This document shows, one piece after another, positions 25,596 to 33,965 of a DNA stretch of 64,000 bases. This DNA comes from Sandaracinus amylolyticus (GTDB taxonomy: Bacteria; Myxococcota_A; Polyangia; Polyangiales; Sandaracinaceae): NCBI RefSeq assembly GCF_021631985.1, contig NZ_CP070225.1, positions 7,316,001 to 7,380,000 on the forward strand. The letters are read 5' to 3'. How positions within the stretch are numbered: position 1 is the stretch's first letter; each line of letters opens with the position of its first letter. The notes below the pieces were generated by a model, which was not told where the DNA came from, did no database searches, and saw nothing but the letters and a program-made list of their open reading frames with translations. A program made the translations under genes and the position numbers.

Positions 25596-27683
25596 TCACT
25601 CGCAGCTCCGCACGATCGCGCGATCCCACACCCATCCCGCGATCGGCGCAGTGGTCCGCGACCACCGCCCTCGCGTCTCCGCGATCGTCACCTCGCCATC
25701 GACCGCCACCGTACCCGTCACCGGCGCCTCTGCGCCCGGCGACGCGCGCACGTTGAGGGCGCTCTCGTCGTCGACGTAGCCGCGCAGACACGGCGGCCTC
25801 CGCGTCACCGTCGCCCCCGCCATCGCCGCGATCAGCCGCTCCCGCTCGGCGCGATCCTCGGTCGTGATCATCACCATGCACGCGCCCTCGCGGCACCCGA
25901 GGTCCGCGGTCCACACCGTGCCGTCTCTCCCCCGCCGCTCGATCAGCGCGAGCCGTTCCTCGCCGAGCTGCAACGTCGCGCGCCCGCGCAGTCTCCGCCC
26001 CACGTTCTCCACCGACGCGCCTTCCGACGCGCCCGAGTCCTCGAACGTCAGCTGCGCATACGGCGCGCGCACGTGCGTCGCGGTCACGCTCCAGCCGCCG
26101 TGGAACTGATCGTCCCATCGATCGAGCACGTAGCCCTCGGGCAGCTCGATCGCGATCACGCGCTCCGCCATCGACACCTCGAGCGTGCGCGCAGTCGCGA
26201 TCGGCGCACCGCGCTCGAAGCGCCGCGCGAGCTCGCGCAGCGCCGCGTCGTCCTCGGCGACGCAGCGCTCGTCGCGCATGCAGTAGAGATCGACCATCAG
26301 CGCCGTGCCCTCGCGCTCGGCGACCACGAGCACTGCAGCGACGAAGCGTGCTTCCTCGGCATCGCGAGGACGCCTGGGGAGCGCAGCGACGATCTCGAGC
26401 GAGGGGTCGCTCGCCGCGAGCGGGACGATGCGCTGCGCGTCTCCCTGACTCGTCGCTGCGAGCGCGGCGAGCACGTCGCTGCCCGGCCGCAACGAGTCGG
26501 CGACGTCGAGGTGCAGCAGCACGTCGTCGCCCTCCGCAGTACCGAAGCGCAGGTGGTGATCGTGGTAGTCGTCCGGCCCATCACCGGGCTCGTACTCGTG
26601 CAGCGCGTCGCGCCACGCGTCGTCGATCCGCCCGCTCGCGAGCCGCAGCACCAGCCGTCCCCCCGCGAGCGCGTGTCGCTCCTCGATCGCCGGCGCGGGC
26701 TCGGTGGTCGCCCGCGCGATCGTGTTGATCAGCGCGTCGCGCACCGACTCGTCGACGAAGCGCGCCGTGCACACGAAGGGCTCGCACGGCACGCGCGCGA
26801 CGCGCGGCTCGCCCTCCCCCACGTCGCGCGATCCGGGATCGAGCGTCCACTCCGCGTCCTCGCCCGCGTCGATGCGCATCGCGAGCTCGAGCACCAGCGC
26901 GCCGGTGTCGAGTGAGACCAGCGGCGTCACGATCTCCGGCTCGTACCGCACCGTGCGCGGCGGCAGCGCGACGATCGATCGCGGCAGCGTCACCCGCACC
27001 ACACGATCGGTGGTCGCACCATCGGGCAGCCGCAGCGTCCACGTGCTCTCGCGCGCCAGTCGCGGCCCCCGCCGCAGCGCGCTCGCGATCTCCTGCGCGA
27101 CCCGCGCGTGATCGTCGGCCGCGCACGCCGCGCTCTCTTCGCACACCAGCGCGACGTTCACCATCGTGCCCTCGCGCACCGCGACCACCAGCTGCGCCAT
27201 CACCTCGGCGCGGTGCTCGTCGTAGAGCGAGCGCTCCGGGCCCTCCGCTCGCTCGCGCATCCGCCGGCGATCGAGCACCGCCGCGATCGCGAGCTCGGGA
27301 TCGCCCGACACGATCGACCGCGCGCCTCGCAGCTCGCTCTCCACGCCGAGCGTCGAGGGACGCAGCGAGTCCCACGCGATCACGTGCAGCGAGTACGTGC
27401 CCGCATCGGTCGTGCGCGCGAGCACGTGATCGCTCGCCGCATCGGGCCCGCCCGGGCTCACCCCGAAGCGCCCCGCGAGCGTCCACTCGCCGGGCGCGAT
27501 GCCCTCGAGCACCAGCCCGAGCCGCCCTCCCGCGAGCTGCGCGCCCGGCGCGGCCGGCTCCTCGATCGTCGCCGCTGGCGCCTCGACCGCGACCGGCGGC
27601 GCCGACACCGCCGGCGTGCTCGCGCTCGGCACCGCCGCCCCGCCACAGCCCACCACGAGCACCCACGCGAGCGAGGCACGCAT
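25596..27683 (-). CDS. Lipoprotein with duplicated unknown domain and C-terminal SH3-type domain
   Basis: A 695-residue lipoprotein (MRASLAWVLVVGC). Two copies of one unknown domain follow. The first, from GGRLGLVLEGIAPGEWTLAG, and the second, from GGRLVLRLASGRIDDAW, share a DSLRPS or DSLRPG motif, a DPELAI or DPSLEI motif and a later ARxLExR-type helix. The last 65 residues are a bacterial SH3-type domain (ALNVRASPG, GRWSRTTAPIAGWV), which commonly binds cell-wall peptide or glycan. Cysteines occur in pairs, as expected for an exported protein. The N-terminus lies in a CATACT-6 nt-ATG arrangement, suggesting a leaderless transcript. It is divergent from the metzincin gene, 34 bp away. No enzyme motif was found. 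Confidence 0.8.
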   Translation of the reverse strand: MRASLAWVLVVGCGGAAVPSASTPAVSAPPVAVEAPAATIEEPAAPGAQLAGGRLGLVLEGIAPGEWTLAGRFGVSPGGPDAASDHVLARTTDAGTYSLHVIAWDSLRPSTLGVESELRGARSIVSGDPELAIAAVLDRRRMRERAEGPERSLYDEHRAEVMAQLVVAVREGTMVNVALVCEESAACAADDHARVAQEIASALRRGPRLARESTWTLRLPDGATTDRVVRVTLPRSIVALPPRTVRYEPEIVTPLVSLDTGALVLELAMRIDAGEDAEWTLDPGSRDVGEGEPRVARVPCEPFVCTARFVDESVRDALINTIARATTEPAPAIEERHALAGGRLVLRLASGRIDDAWRDALHEYEPGDGPDDYHDHHLRFGTAEGDDVLLHLDVADSLRPGSDVLAALAATSQGDAQRIVPLAASDPSLEIVAALPRRPRDAEEARFVAAVLVVAEREGTALMVDLYCMRDERCVAEDDAALRELARRFERGAPIATARTLEVSMAERVIAIELPEGYVLDRWDDQFHGGWSVTATHVRAPYAQLTFEDSGASEGASVENVGRRLRGRATLQLGEERLALIERRGRDGTVWTADLGCREGACMVMITTEDRAERERLIAAMAGATVTRRPPCLRGYVDDESALNVRASPGAEAPVTGTVAVDGEVTIAETRGRWSRTTAPIAGWVWDRAIVRSCE

Positions 27684-27717
27684 GCCGCGAGTATGCCGGC
27701 CGTGGCAGAGTGCGCCC

Positions 27718-28371
27718 GTGCTCGGCCGTACCGCGCTCGCTGCGAGCCTCGTCGCGCTCTCGCTCTCCGCGCTCGTCACCCACGCCCAGCCCGCGCTCCG
27801 CGTGTTCCCGCTGCGGGTGCAGATCGCGCGCGACGCCGACGGAAGCAGCGCGCCGATCACCGACGATGCGTGGCTCTCGGCGCAGGTCGCGAGCGCGAAC
27901 GAGATCTTCGCGCCCCACGGCGTCGGCTTCGTCGTCGACTCGCGCGCCCCGCTGCCCGACGCCCACGCGCGGCTCGAGACGCGCGCCGATCGTCATGCCC
28001 TCGGCGCGCGTCTCGATCCTTCGCGCATCGACTGGTTCGTGGTGCGCTCGCTGCGCGACGTCGACGACCCCTCGCAGATGCGCCGCGGCGTGCACTGGCG
28101 CCCGGCGGGACGCCCCGGCGCGCACTTCGTGATCGTCTCCGCGATCTGGGGGCCGACCGTGCTCGCGCACGAGCTCGGGCACTACTTCGGCAACCCGCAC
28201 TCGAGCACGCCCGGCAACATCATGAGCTACGAGCGCGGCGACGTTCCGCCCTTCTTCGACGCCCCGCAGTCGCGCCGCATCGCCCGCTTCGCCTCGCGCT
28301 TCGCGCGAGAGCGCGCGCCCGCGCCGATCGATCGCGACGCGAGCGACACGCTCCCGCCCGAGGCCCGGTGA
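27718..28371 (+). CDS. Secreted metzincin-type zinc metalloprotease
   Basis: A 217-residue protein with a signal peptide (TALAASLVALSLSALVTHAQ). The zinc site is HELGHYFGNPH (from about residue 151), the extended HExxHxxGxxH motif of metzincins, and the Met-turn NIMSYE follows about 17 residues later. The catalytic Glu and all three His ligands are present, so activity is likely. The protein is short for a full metzincin domain, close to the size of snapalysin-like or pappalysin-like bacterial enzymes. GTG 27718 was chosen because it opens the signal peptide; the ATG at 27682 would overlap the divergent gene start. Its stop abuts the convergent basic-protein gene. Substrate unknown. Confidence 0.87.
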   Translation: MLGRTALAASLVALSLSALVTHAQPALRVFPLRVQIARDADGSSAPITDDAWLSAQVASANEIFAPHGVGFVVDSRAPLPDAHARLETRADRHALGARLDPSRIDWFVVRSLRDVDDPSQMRRGVHWRPAGRPGAHFVIVSAIWGPTVLAHELGHYFGNPHSSTPGNIMSYERGDVPPFFDAPQSRRIARFASRFARERAPAPIDRDASDTLPPEAR

Positions 28372-28854
28372 TCACTCCTCCTTGCGCTCGTCGCCCGCCG
28401 ACTTCGCCGTCAGCGCGTCGGTGAGGAACGCGAAGCGCTCGGCGAGCGCCCCGTCGCGTCGCGCGAAGAGCTTCACCGCGGCGTTCACGTCGAGCACCGC
28501 GCGCCACGCGTCGTGCTCGGCACGCAGCCTCGCGTCGTACGACGCGCCGAGCTTGCGCTCGAGCGCCGCGCGCAGCTCGGCTTCCTTCTTCTTCGCGCGC
28601 TCGGCATCACGCAACAGCTTCGTCAGCTTCGCCGGCGAGAGCCCCGGGACCTTGAGCGCGGTGTCGTTCGACCATTTCCGCACGACCTCCTCGATGAGAT
28701 CGTCGTAGCCGTCGTGCGCCTTCACGAGCTTCCGTCGCTCGTCGGAGGTCATCAGCGGCGTCTCGGTGCGAGATCGCGTGCGCTTCACCGACTTCTTCGC
28801 CGACTTCGCGGTCTTCTTCGCCGACTTCTTCTTGGAGCTCTTCTTCGTGGCCAT
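28372..28854 (-). CDS. Lys/Ala-rich histone-H1-like basic protein
   Basis: A 160-residue cytoplasmic protein. The first 35 residues are a Lys/Ala/Ser-rich tail of the histone-H1 C-terminal type (KKSSKKKSAKKTAKSAKK), likely to bind DNA or RNA without sequence specificity. The rest (SDERRKLVKAHDGYDDLIEEVVRKW, then LLRDAERAKKKEAELRAAL) is helical and charged, perhaps a dimerising coiled coil. ATG 28854 follows GGGGAGG. Its promoter region holds nested palindromes (28942-28971). Comparable small basic proteins in myxobacteria are nucleoid-associated. The DNA-binding role is inferred from composition only. Confidence 0.75.
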   Translation of the reverse strand: MATKKSSKKKSAKKTAKSAKKSVKRTRSRTETPLMTSDERRKLVKAHDGYDDLIEEVVRKWSNDTALKVPGLSPAKLTKLLRDAERAKKKEAELRAALERKLGASYDARLRAEHDAWRAVLDVNAAVKLFARRDGALAERFAFLTDALTAKSAGDERKEE

Positions 28855-28941
28855 GATCGCCTCCCCAGATCGCGCGATTTCACGGCCAATTCGCGGCATC
28901 GCACAAGCCCTCACCATCGTGGGGCGTGGCGGTGGTCGACG

Positions 28942-28971
28942 GACCACCGCGCGGTGGTCTGCAGACCACCG
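28942..28971. promoter_or_regulatory. Two overlapping perfect palindromes
   Basis: In the 239-bp gap 28855-29093 the sequences GACCACCGCGCGGTGGTC (28942-28959) and CGGTGGTCTGCAGACCACCG (28952-28971) are both perfect palindromes and share eight bases. More half-sites of CGGTGGT or ACCACCG occur up to about 29047. The region is directly upstream of the basic-protein gene (minus strand), so it may be an operator array, or a hairpin formed after the upstream lipoprotein gene. Confidence 0.6.
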
Positions 28972-29093
28972 ACCCGCTCGTCGATCCACCACCGCACGGT
29001 GGTCGCGCGACGAGCGCGCGGTGGTCGCTCCATCGGCACGCGGTGGTGCTCGCTCGGGCGCGAGCACGTCGCGCCACCGGCGCGAGCCCTCGA

Positions 29094-29624
29094 TCAGTCC
29101 GCCTGGCGCCAGGCCTCGCGGGCCTCGCGCAGCGTCTCTTCTTCCGGCGGCGCGCTGATCGGCGCCGGCATGCGCTCCACGATCTCCACCCGCGTCGCGG
29201 TCCCCGACGCCGGCTCGATCGTCACGTCGAGCCGCACCTCGCCGCCCCGCACGTCGCGCGGCACCGCGTCGACGAAGGTGGCGCGCCCGCTCGGTCGGGT
29301 GTCGACCTGACCGGTGACGAGCCGCGGCCCGAAGTAGCGCTGCATCTTCACGAGCGGCACGTCGCTGCCGTACACGTGCCGTCGATCCTGCGAGAGGATC
29401 GGCCGGAGGCCGCGCGGCAGCCGCAGCCCCGCGACGACCTCGTCGGACTCGAGCAGCTCGCCATCGGCACCGTAGAGCGGGTCGGGCGTCGCGCGGGTCT
29501 CGGTGCGAGGCACCACCGGCGCGGGCGCGACCTCTTCCGAGACCACCGGCGCATCGGGCTCGTCACCACACCCGATCACCACGAGCCCGATCACGATCCC
29601 GATCGCCGCTCTCGTCACGTGCAC
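29094..29624 (-). CDS. Lipoprotein of unknown function
   Basis: About 176 residues with an N-terminal hydrophobic stretch and lipobox (GLVVIGC). The mature part has a Pro/Ala-rich linker followed by LYGADGELLESDEVVAGLRLPRGLRPILSQD-like sequence and a beta-rich C-terminal third (VRLDVTIEPASGTATRVEIVER). No family recognised. GTG 29624 was chosen because TATACT lies 7 nt before it and no Shine-Dalgarno exists, fitting a leaderless start. GTG 29618 and an ATG at 29675 are alternatives. It follows the pilus operon on the same strand, 93 bp after the PilY1 stop, so read-through is possible. Confidence 0.6.
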   Translation of the reverse strand: MHVTRAAIGIVIGLVVIGCGDEPDAPVVSEEVAPAPVVPRTETRATPDPLYGADGELLESDEVVAGLRLPRGLRPILSQDRRHVYGSDVPLVKMQRYFGPRLVTGQVDTRPSGRATFVDAVPRDVRGGEVRLDVTIEPASGTATRVEIVERMPAPISAPPEEETLREAREAWRQAD

Positions 29625-29717
29625 GACCGCGAGTATACGCAGCGGCACGCCGCGCTCGAGATCGCAGAGAGCCACGGAGATCGGATCGTGTTCTTCTCTG
29701 CGGCCCGCTTCAGCGGA

Positions 29718-32700
29718 TCACTGGTCGGCCTGCGCTGCCCACGAGTACACGCGGGTGTACGCGGCGGGCGCGGGCAGCCCCTGGCTGAAGGTGCGCACCG
29801 ACGACGCGCCCGCGGCGGGCGAGCCGCTGCCGCCGCTGATCTGCGCGGTCAGTCGGAACCCACCGCCGCCCGTGCTGTTCACGCGGTAGCGCGTGCCGAC
29901 GTAGGGATCGAACACGTCCTCGCCGGTCGAGCACGTGATCTGCTGCTGCACCTGCACGCCCATCACGATCTGGTTCAGGTACGGGCCGATGAAGTGCTCC
30001 AGCGTGCTGCTGCCCTCGGTCTCCGCGATGCGCTCGAGCGGGAAACGATCGGTCACCACCGCGGTGTAGCCGCTGGGCGGGGTGCCGCCGCCGCGCAGGT
30101 ACTCGACGCCCCAGATGCGGCTCTGTCCGTAGTTGCACGCATCGCTGCCCGAGGTCGACTCGAAGCTGCCGAAGTAGACGGTGCCGTCGTAGAGGTCGAG
30201 CGGGCCCGTCACCTGCTCGCCCTGGCGCAGCCGGATCTCCCAGTTGAGCGAGGTCGTCGTCGAGGCCGTCGTGTAGTCGATGTGCTCGGTGAGCGAGACG
30301 ACGCGGTTGAGCGCGCTCGTGTCGAGCTGATCGATGTCGCCGGTCGCCTGGATCACGACGACGTTGCCCTGGGCGTCGGTCGTGAGCACCGGCGGCTCGT
30401 ACGCGGGCTGACCGACGGTCGCCGCGCTGTCCCAGAAGATGTCGTGGAAGGGCGTGGCCCTCCACTCGCTGGTGCGACGGCTCGAGAAGTCGATCCGCCA
30501 CATCACGCCGTCGTCGTCGGTGAGGAACGCGCGGGTCGCGATGGTGCCGGTGTCGCCGGTGAAGAGCGAGATGCCGCCGGTGATCGGCGCGTTGAAGGTG
30601 CGGTAGTCGAACGAGAAGATCGTCTCGCCCGTCACGATGTCGACCCAGTGCAGGTTGCGTCCGATGCGGCCCCAGCAGCGCTGGCGCGAGCGCGCGTTGG
30701 TGGTGCCGCCGGTGACCGGCGGGGTGCCGATGCCCTGCGCGGGACAGCCGACCGGGCCGGTGGTGCGCACGCCCTCGAGATCGAGATCGCCGCGGCCTCC
30801 GGGCAGCAGCGCGACCGCGCGCTCCTGCAGCACGCCGCCGACCTCGATCAGCACCTGGCCGATCGCGGGGCGCGCGTAGGTGCCGCCCATGTACTGGTCG
30901 GTGAACTGCCAGAGGAACGTGGGCTCGAGCGGGTTCGTGACGTCGAGCGCGAAGTAGCTGTTGCCGCCGCCGCGCAGGCCCATGACGAGCACGGTGCGGT
31001 AGGCCGCGGGGCTCGAGGCGTCGTCGGTCGGGAGCTGACCCGGCGTGCGCATGTAGAACACGTCGCGGACCACCGCGGGGCCGTCGAGCAGCACCTGGTG
31101 CGACGCGGTCGCGGCCGAGAGGCGCGGCACCACGGCGGGCGGGACGAAGCCCCAGATCTCCTCGCCGGCCGCGATGGTGCGGGTGCTGCCGCCCGCGCCG
31201 GTGACGCGGATCTGCTCGGCGGCGAAGGCGTGGAGCACGCCGTCGTTGGTGCCGACGTAGACGACGGTCGGGCGGGCCGCGACGTCGGCGCGGCGGCGGA
31301 AGAGGTTGTACGACTCGTCGGCGAGATCGGAGCGCGGCGGTCCCACGACGACCGGCGTCGAGTGATAGATGTCGCCGAAGCGGTTGCCGTCGCGCGCGGT
31401 GCCGGCGCGGCCGTGCACCCAGTTGATGATCGCGTCGCGCTGCGCGGTGAGCGTCGAGGCGCTGCCGCCGCTCAGGCCGAAGTGCCCGGGCGTGAGCGCG
31501 GCGTTCGTGGTGTCGAAGCTCGTGAGCGCCTGACCGTCGATGAACGTCGGTCGCGGAGGCGCGCCGCCGCCGCCACCACCACCGCCGCCTCCACCACCTC
31601 CACCACCGCCGCCGCCTCCACCACCACCGCTGCCGAGCGGCGCGAGCGAGTCACCCTCGCCGAGGATGACGCCGTTCATCTGCGCGGCGGTCGGGGTCGC
31701 GACGGTGAGCAGGCGACGCGGTGAGGTCGTCAGGTTCCGCTCGTTGAGGATCGTGTGGAAGCTGTCCTGCGAGGGATCGAGCGTCTGCTGGCGCGGCACG
31801 TCGTCGTCGCCGCACACGATGCGCGTGCGATCGAGGACGCCGCTCCACGGCTGGCCCGCCTCGCTGGGCACGCGGAAGCCCGACGTGAACTGGAACTGCG
31901 CCTCCTGGCCGGTGCTGCCCGAGGTGGTGCCGCTCGCGCTGGTGCCGAACGACGGCGAGGTGCGGGTGGTGGTGCCCGGCGCCGCGAGATCGAGGGCCCT
32001 GCTGAGCGCGGCGCGCAGCCGCTGCTCGGCGGTCTCCTCGGTGGGCGAGCTCGGCGGGCGGATGATGAACGCCTCGCGGGTGCCGCCCCGGTCGGCCATG
32101 TCGTGGAGCTCCGCCTGCGCGGCGGCGTCGTCGACGTTGAACCCGATCACGAAGAGGCCGTCGAGGTCGCCGAGGCAGGTGGTGCCGTTCCACTGGCAGA
32201 GCTCGGCGGCGACGTCGCGCGCGAGCGGGTACGGGCACTCGTAGCTGCCCGAGTCGCAGCCCATCGCGCGATAGGGATCGCTCGGCCGTCCGTCGGTGAG
32301 CAGGATCGCGTAGCGGTCGCGGCACGCCGCGTAGGGATCGCCGCTCGTGCCGGCGATCGGCGCCGCGTCGGGGTGATGGTCGAGGTAGTACTGGAAGTCG
32401 GTGAGCAGCGCGGCGGTCGGCGTGCCGCCGTAGGGGCGGATCGACAGCAGCTGCGCCTGGATCGTCTGGTTGATCACCGACGCGCTGTCGGCGTCGCTGC
32501 CGACCGAGACGAGCGCGCCGTACGACGCGCTCGGGTTGCGCGCGCCGCCGTCGACCATGAAGCGATCGGTGCAGCCCGGGAACGTCAGGGGGCGCGCCTC
32601 GCCGTACGAGAAGTCACCCGGCACGCTCACGTTCTCGGCGATCCGCGCGTTGAAGATCGACTGACCGACCATCACCTCGTGCACGGTGGTGAGGCCGAAG

Positions 32701-33131
32701 TACGTGTCGAACGTCATCAGCCCGAACTTCGCGCGGTCGACGTACGCATCGAGCACGCCGTTCTGGATCTGCGTCGCGTAGCGAGGCTGGTGGAAGGGGA
32801 GCGCGTAGTACTGGTCCGGCGCGCCGGTGTAGCCGTTGCGCGGCTGGGTCGTGCAGTAGAAGCCCTGGAAGCTGCCGGTGAGCGCCTCGAGCACCGTCGT
32901 CCAGCGGCTGCGCTCGCTGGTGCCGGTCGCGGATCCCGAGCACACGGGGAGCGTGTCGGTGCGCGAGTACGTCTCGTACTCCATCGAGCCCGAGGTATCG
33001 ACGAGCAGCATCACCGTCGGACGGATGTTGCGGATGTCGGGCGCCGTTTGAGCCGATGCGCGCGAGGCTCCGAGCAGGCTCGCTGCGATCACGAGCGCGG
33101 TCGTCCATGCGGTGCGATTGACGTGCTGCAT
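29718..33131 (-). CDS. pilY1: PilY1-type pilus tip / adhesin protein
   Basis: A 1137-residue exported protein. A signal peptide ends near ASRASAQ. A vWA domain follows at once (VMLLVDTSGSM, with intact MIDAS Asp45, then YAILLTDGRPS). The second half is the PilY1-type beta-propeller with motifs such as PTVVYVGTNDGVLHAF, YFALDVTNPLEPTFLWQF and FLTDDDGVMWRIDFS. PilY1 primes type IV pilus assembly and acts as tip adhesin or surface sensor. Between the two halves lies a run of 22 glycines (31563-31628), which is not usual for the family. I do not see the typical calcium-binding loop of the propeller. ATG 33131 has GGAGGTGGG upstream. It is the last gene of the minor-pilin operon. Confidence 0.9.
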   Translation of the reverse strand: MQHVNRTAWTTALVIAASLLGASRASAQTAPDIRNIRPTVMLLVDTSGSMEYETYSRTDTLPVCSGSATGTSERSRWTTVLEALTGSFQGFYCTTQPRNGYTGAPDQYYALPFHQPRYATQIQNGVLDAYVDRAKFGLMTFDTYFGLTTVHEVMVGQSIFNARIAENVSVPGDFSYGEARPLTFPGCTDRFMVDGGARNPSASYGALVSVGSDADSASVINQTIQAQLLSIRPYGGTPTAALLTDFQYYLDHHPDAAPIAGTSGDPYAACRDRYAILLTDGRPSDPYRAMGCDSGSYECPYPLARDVAAELCQWNGTTCLGDLDGLFVIGFNVDDAAAQAELHDMADRGGTREAFIIRPPSSPTEETAEQRLRAALSRALDLAAPGTTTRTSPSFGTSASGTTSGSTGQEAQFQFTSGFRVPSEAGQPWSGVLDRTRIVCGDDDVPRQQTLDPSQDSFHTILNERNLTTSPRRLLTVATPTAAQMNGVILGEGDSLAPLGSGGGGGGGGGGGGGGGGGGGGGGAPPRPTFIDGQALTSFDTTNAALTPGHFGLSGGSASTLTAQRDAIINWVHGRAGTARDGNRFGDIYHSTPVVVGPPRSDLADESYNLFRRRADVAARPTVVYVGTNDGVLHAFAAEQIRVTGAGGSTRTIAAGEEIWGFVPPAVVPRLSAATASHQVLLDGPAVVRDVFYMRTPGQLPTDDASSPAAYRTVLVMGLRGGGNSYFALDVTNPLEPTFLWQFTDQYMGGTYARPAIGQVLIEVGGVLQERAVALLPGGRGDLDLEGVRTTGPVGCPAQGIGTPPVTGGTTNARSRQRCWGRIGRNLHWVDIVTGETIFSFDYRTFNAPITGGISLFTGDTGTIATRAFLTDDDGVMWRIDFSSRRTSEWRATPFHDIFWDSAATVGQPAYEPPVLTTDAQGNVVVIQATGDIDQLDTSALNRVVSLTEHIDYTTASTTTSLNWEIRLRQGEQVTGPLDLYDGTVYFGSFESTSGSDACNYGQSRIWGVEYLRGGGTPPSGYTAVVTDRFPLERIAETEGSSTLEHFIGPYLNQIVMGVQVQQQITCSTGEDVFDPYVGTRYRVNSTGGGGFRLTAQISGGSGSPAAGASSVRTFSQGLPAPAAYTRVYSWAAQADQ
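31563..31628. repeat. Trinucleotide microsatellite encoding 22 consecutive glycines
   Basis: Triplets GCC, ACC and TCC on the plus strand (GGC, GGT, GGA in the gene) in an uninterrupted block inside pilY1. Codon choice is mixed, so slippage is slower than in a pure repeat, but length change in steps of three would keep the frame. It forms a flexible linker between the vWA half and the propeller half. Confidence 0.9.
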
Positions 33132-33251
33132 GCCCACCTCCAGCGCGTTACTGCTTCCGGAACTCCGTTCCGGGTTTCGACTCGTACCGCCGCCCGGCTG
33201 TCCGCTCCGAGCTGAACATCGATCTCGGAGCGAACATCCGACCAGCGGCAC

Positions 33252-33962
33252 TCACCGGCGACGCGTCGGGCCGCTGATCCCGATCGCGCGCGAATTCATG
33301 GCCGACTCGTGATGACCGCGGACGGTCCAGTTCTCTTCGTCGGGCGCGCTCGTGCCGACGCCTGCGCCGGGCGAGTACGCGTCGACGCGCCCCGGGAGCT
33401 GGGTGCGGCCGCGCGCGGTGTACGTCGCGGCGACGTACTCGAGCGTGCCCATCCCGTCGGAGCGATGCCCCGCGATGATGCCGGTGAAGCGATAGCTGTC
33501 GTTCACGTCGACGACGAAGTTGGGCACGTAGCCGATGCCCTGACCGAGCGAGTCGCTCGTGAGCGGCGAGCCGACGACGCCCGCTGTGCCGGTGGCGAGA
33601 TCGCTCATCTCGATGCGATGGTTGCCGACCGTCGGATCCATGACCGGCTCCTCGGGCGCGAGGCGGCGCGTGCTGCCGGTGCGGCTCTGCGAGCGCTCGA
33701 GCGAGAGGCTGAGCGGCTCGGGGCCCGACTGCTCGATCATCGTCATCGCGCTGACGAGCGCGCCCTCGGCGACGTAGCGCGTCTGCATGCGCTGGCGCGC
33801 GTTGCCGGTGCCGCGGAGCTCGACGCTGGTCGAGTGGATCGCGAGCGTCGCGGTCGCGGTGACGATGAGCAGCAGCGCCATCACGACGAGCATGGCGGCC
33901 CCTTCGCGGCGCTTCGTCCGCGAAGCAGCAAACAGAGCGCGCTTTTTGTTCGGCGTGGTCAT
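33252..33962 (-). CDS. PilX-like minor pilin
   Basis: A 236-residue protein with a basic N-terminus and the PilX pattern KRREGAAMLVVMALLLIVTATATLAI, where the hydrophobic helix follows a short leader without the classical GFTL box. It has the EGA and EL residues of class-X minor pilins (REGAAML, STSVELR). The long soluble part includes EEPVMDPTVGNHRIEM and a tail rich in Ser/Arg. Together with the neighbours it completes a FimT-, PilV-, PilW-, PilX-, PilY1-type set, which primes pilus assembly at the inner membrane. The gene lies 3 nt from the PilW-like gene stop. Confidence 0.82.
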   Translation of the reverse strand: MTTPNKKRALFAASRTKRREGAAMLVVMALLLIVTATATLAIHSTSVELRGTGNARQRMQTRYVAEGALVSAMTMIEQSGPEPLSLSLERSQSRTGSTRRLAPEEPVMDPTVGNHRIEMSDLATGTAGVVGSPLTSDSLGQGIGYVPNFVVDVNDSYRFTGIIAGHRSDGMGTLEYVAATYTARGRTQLPGRVDAYSPGAGVGTSAPDEENWTVRGHHESAMNSRAIGISGPTRRR

Positions 33963-33965
33963 CGC

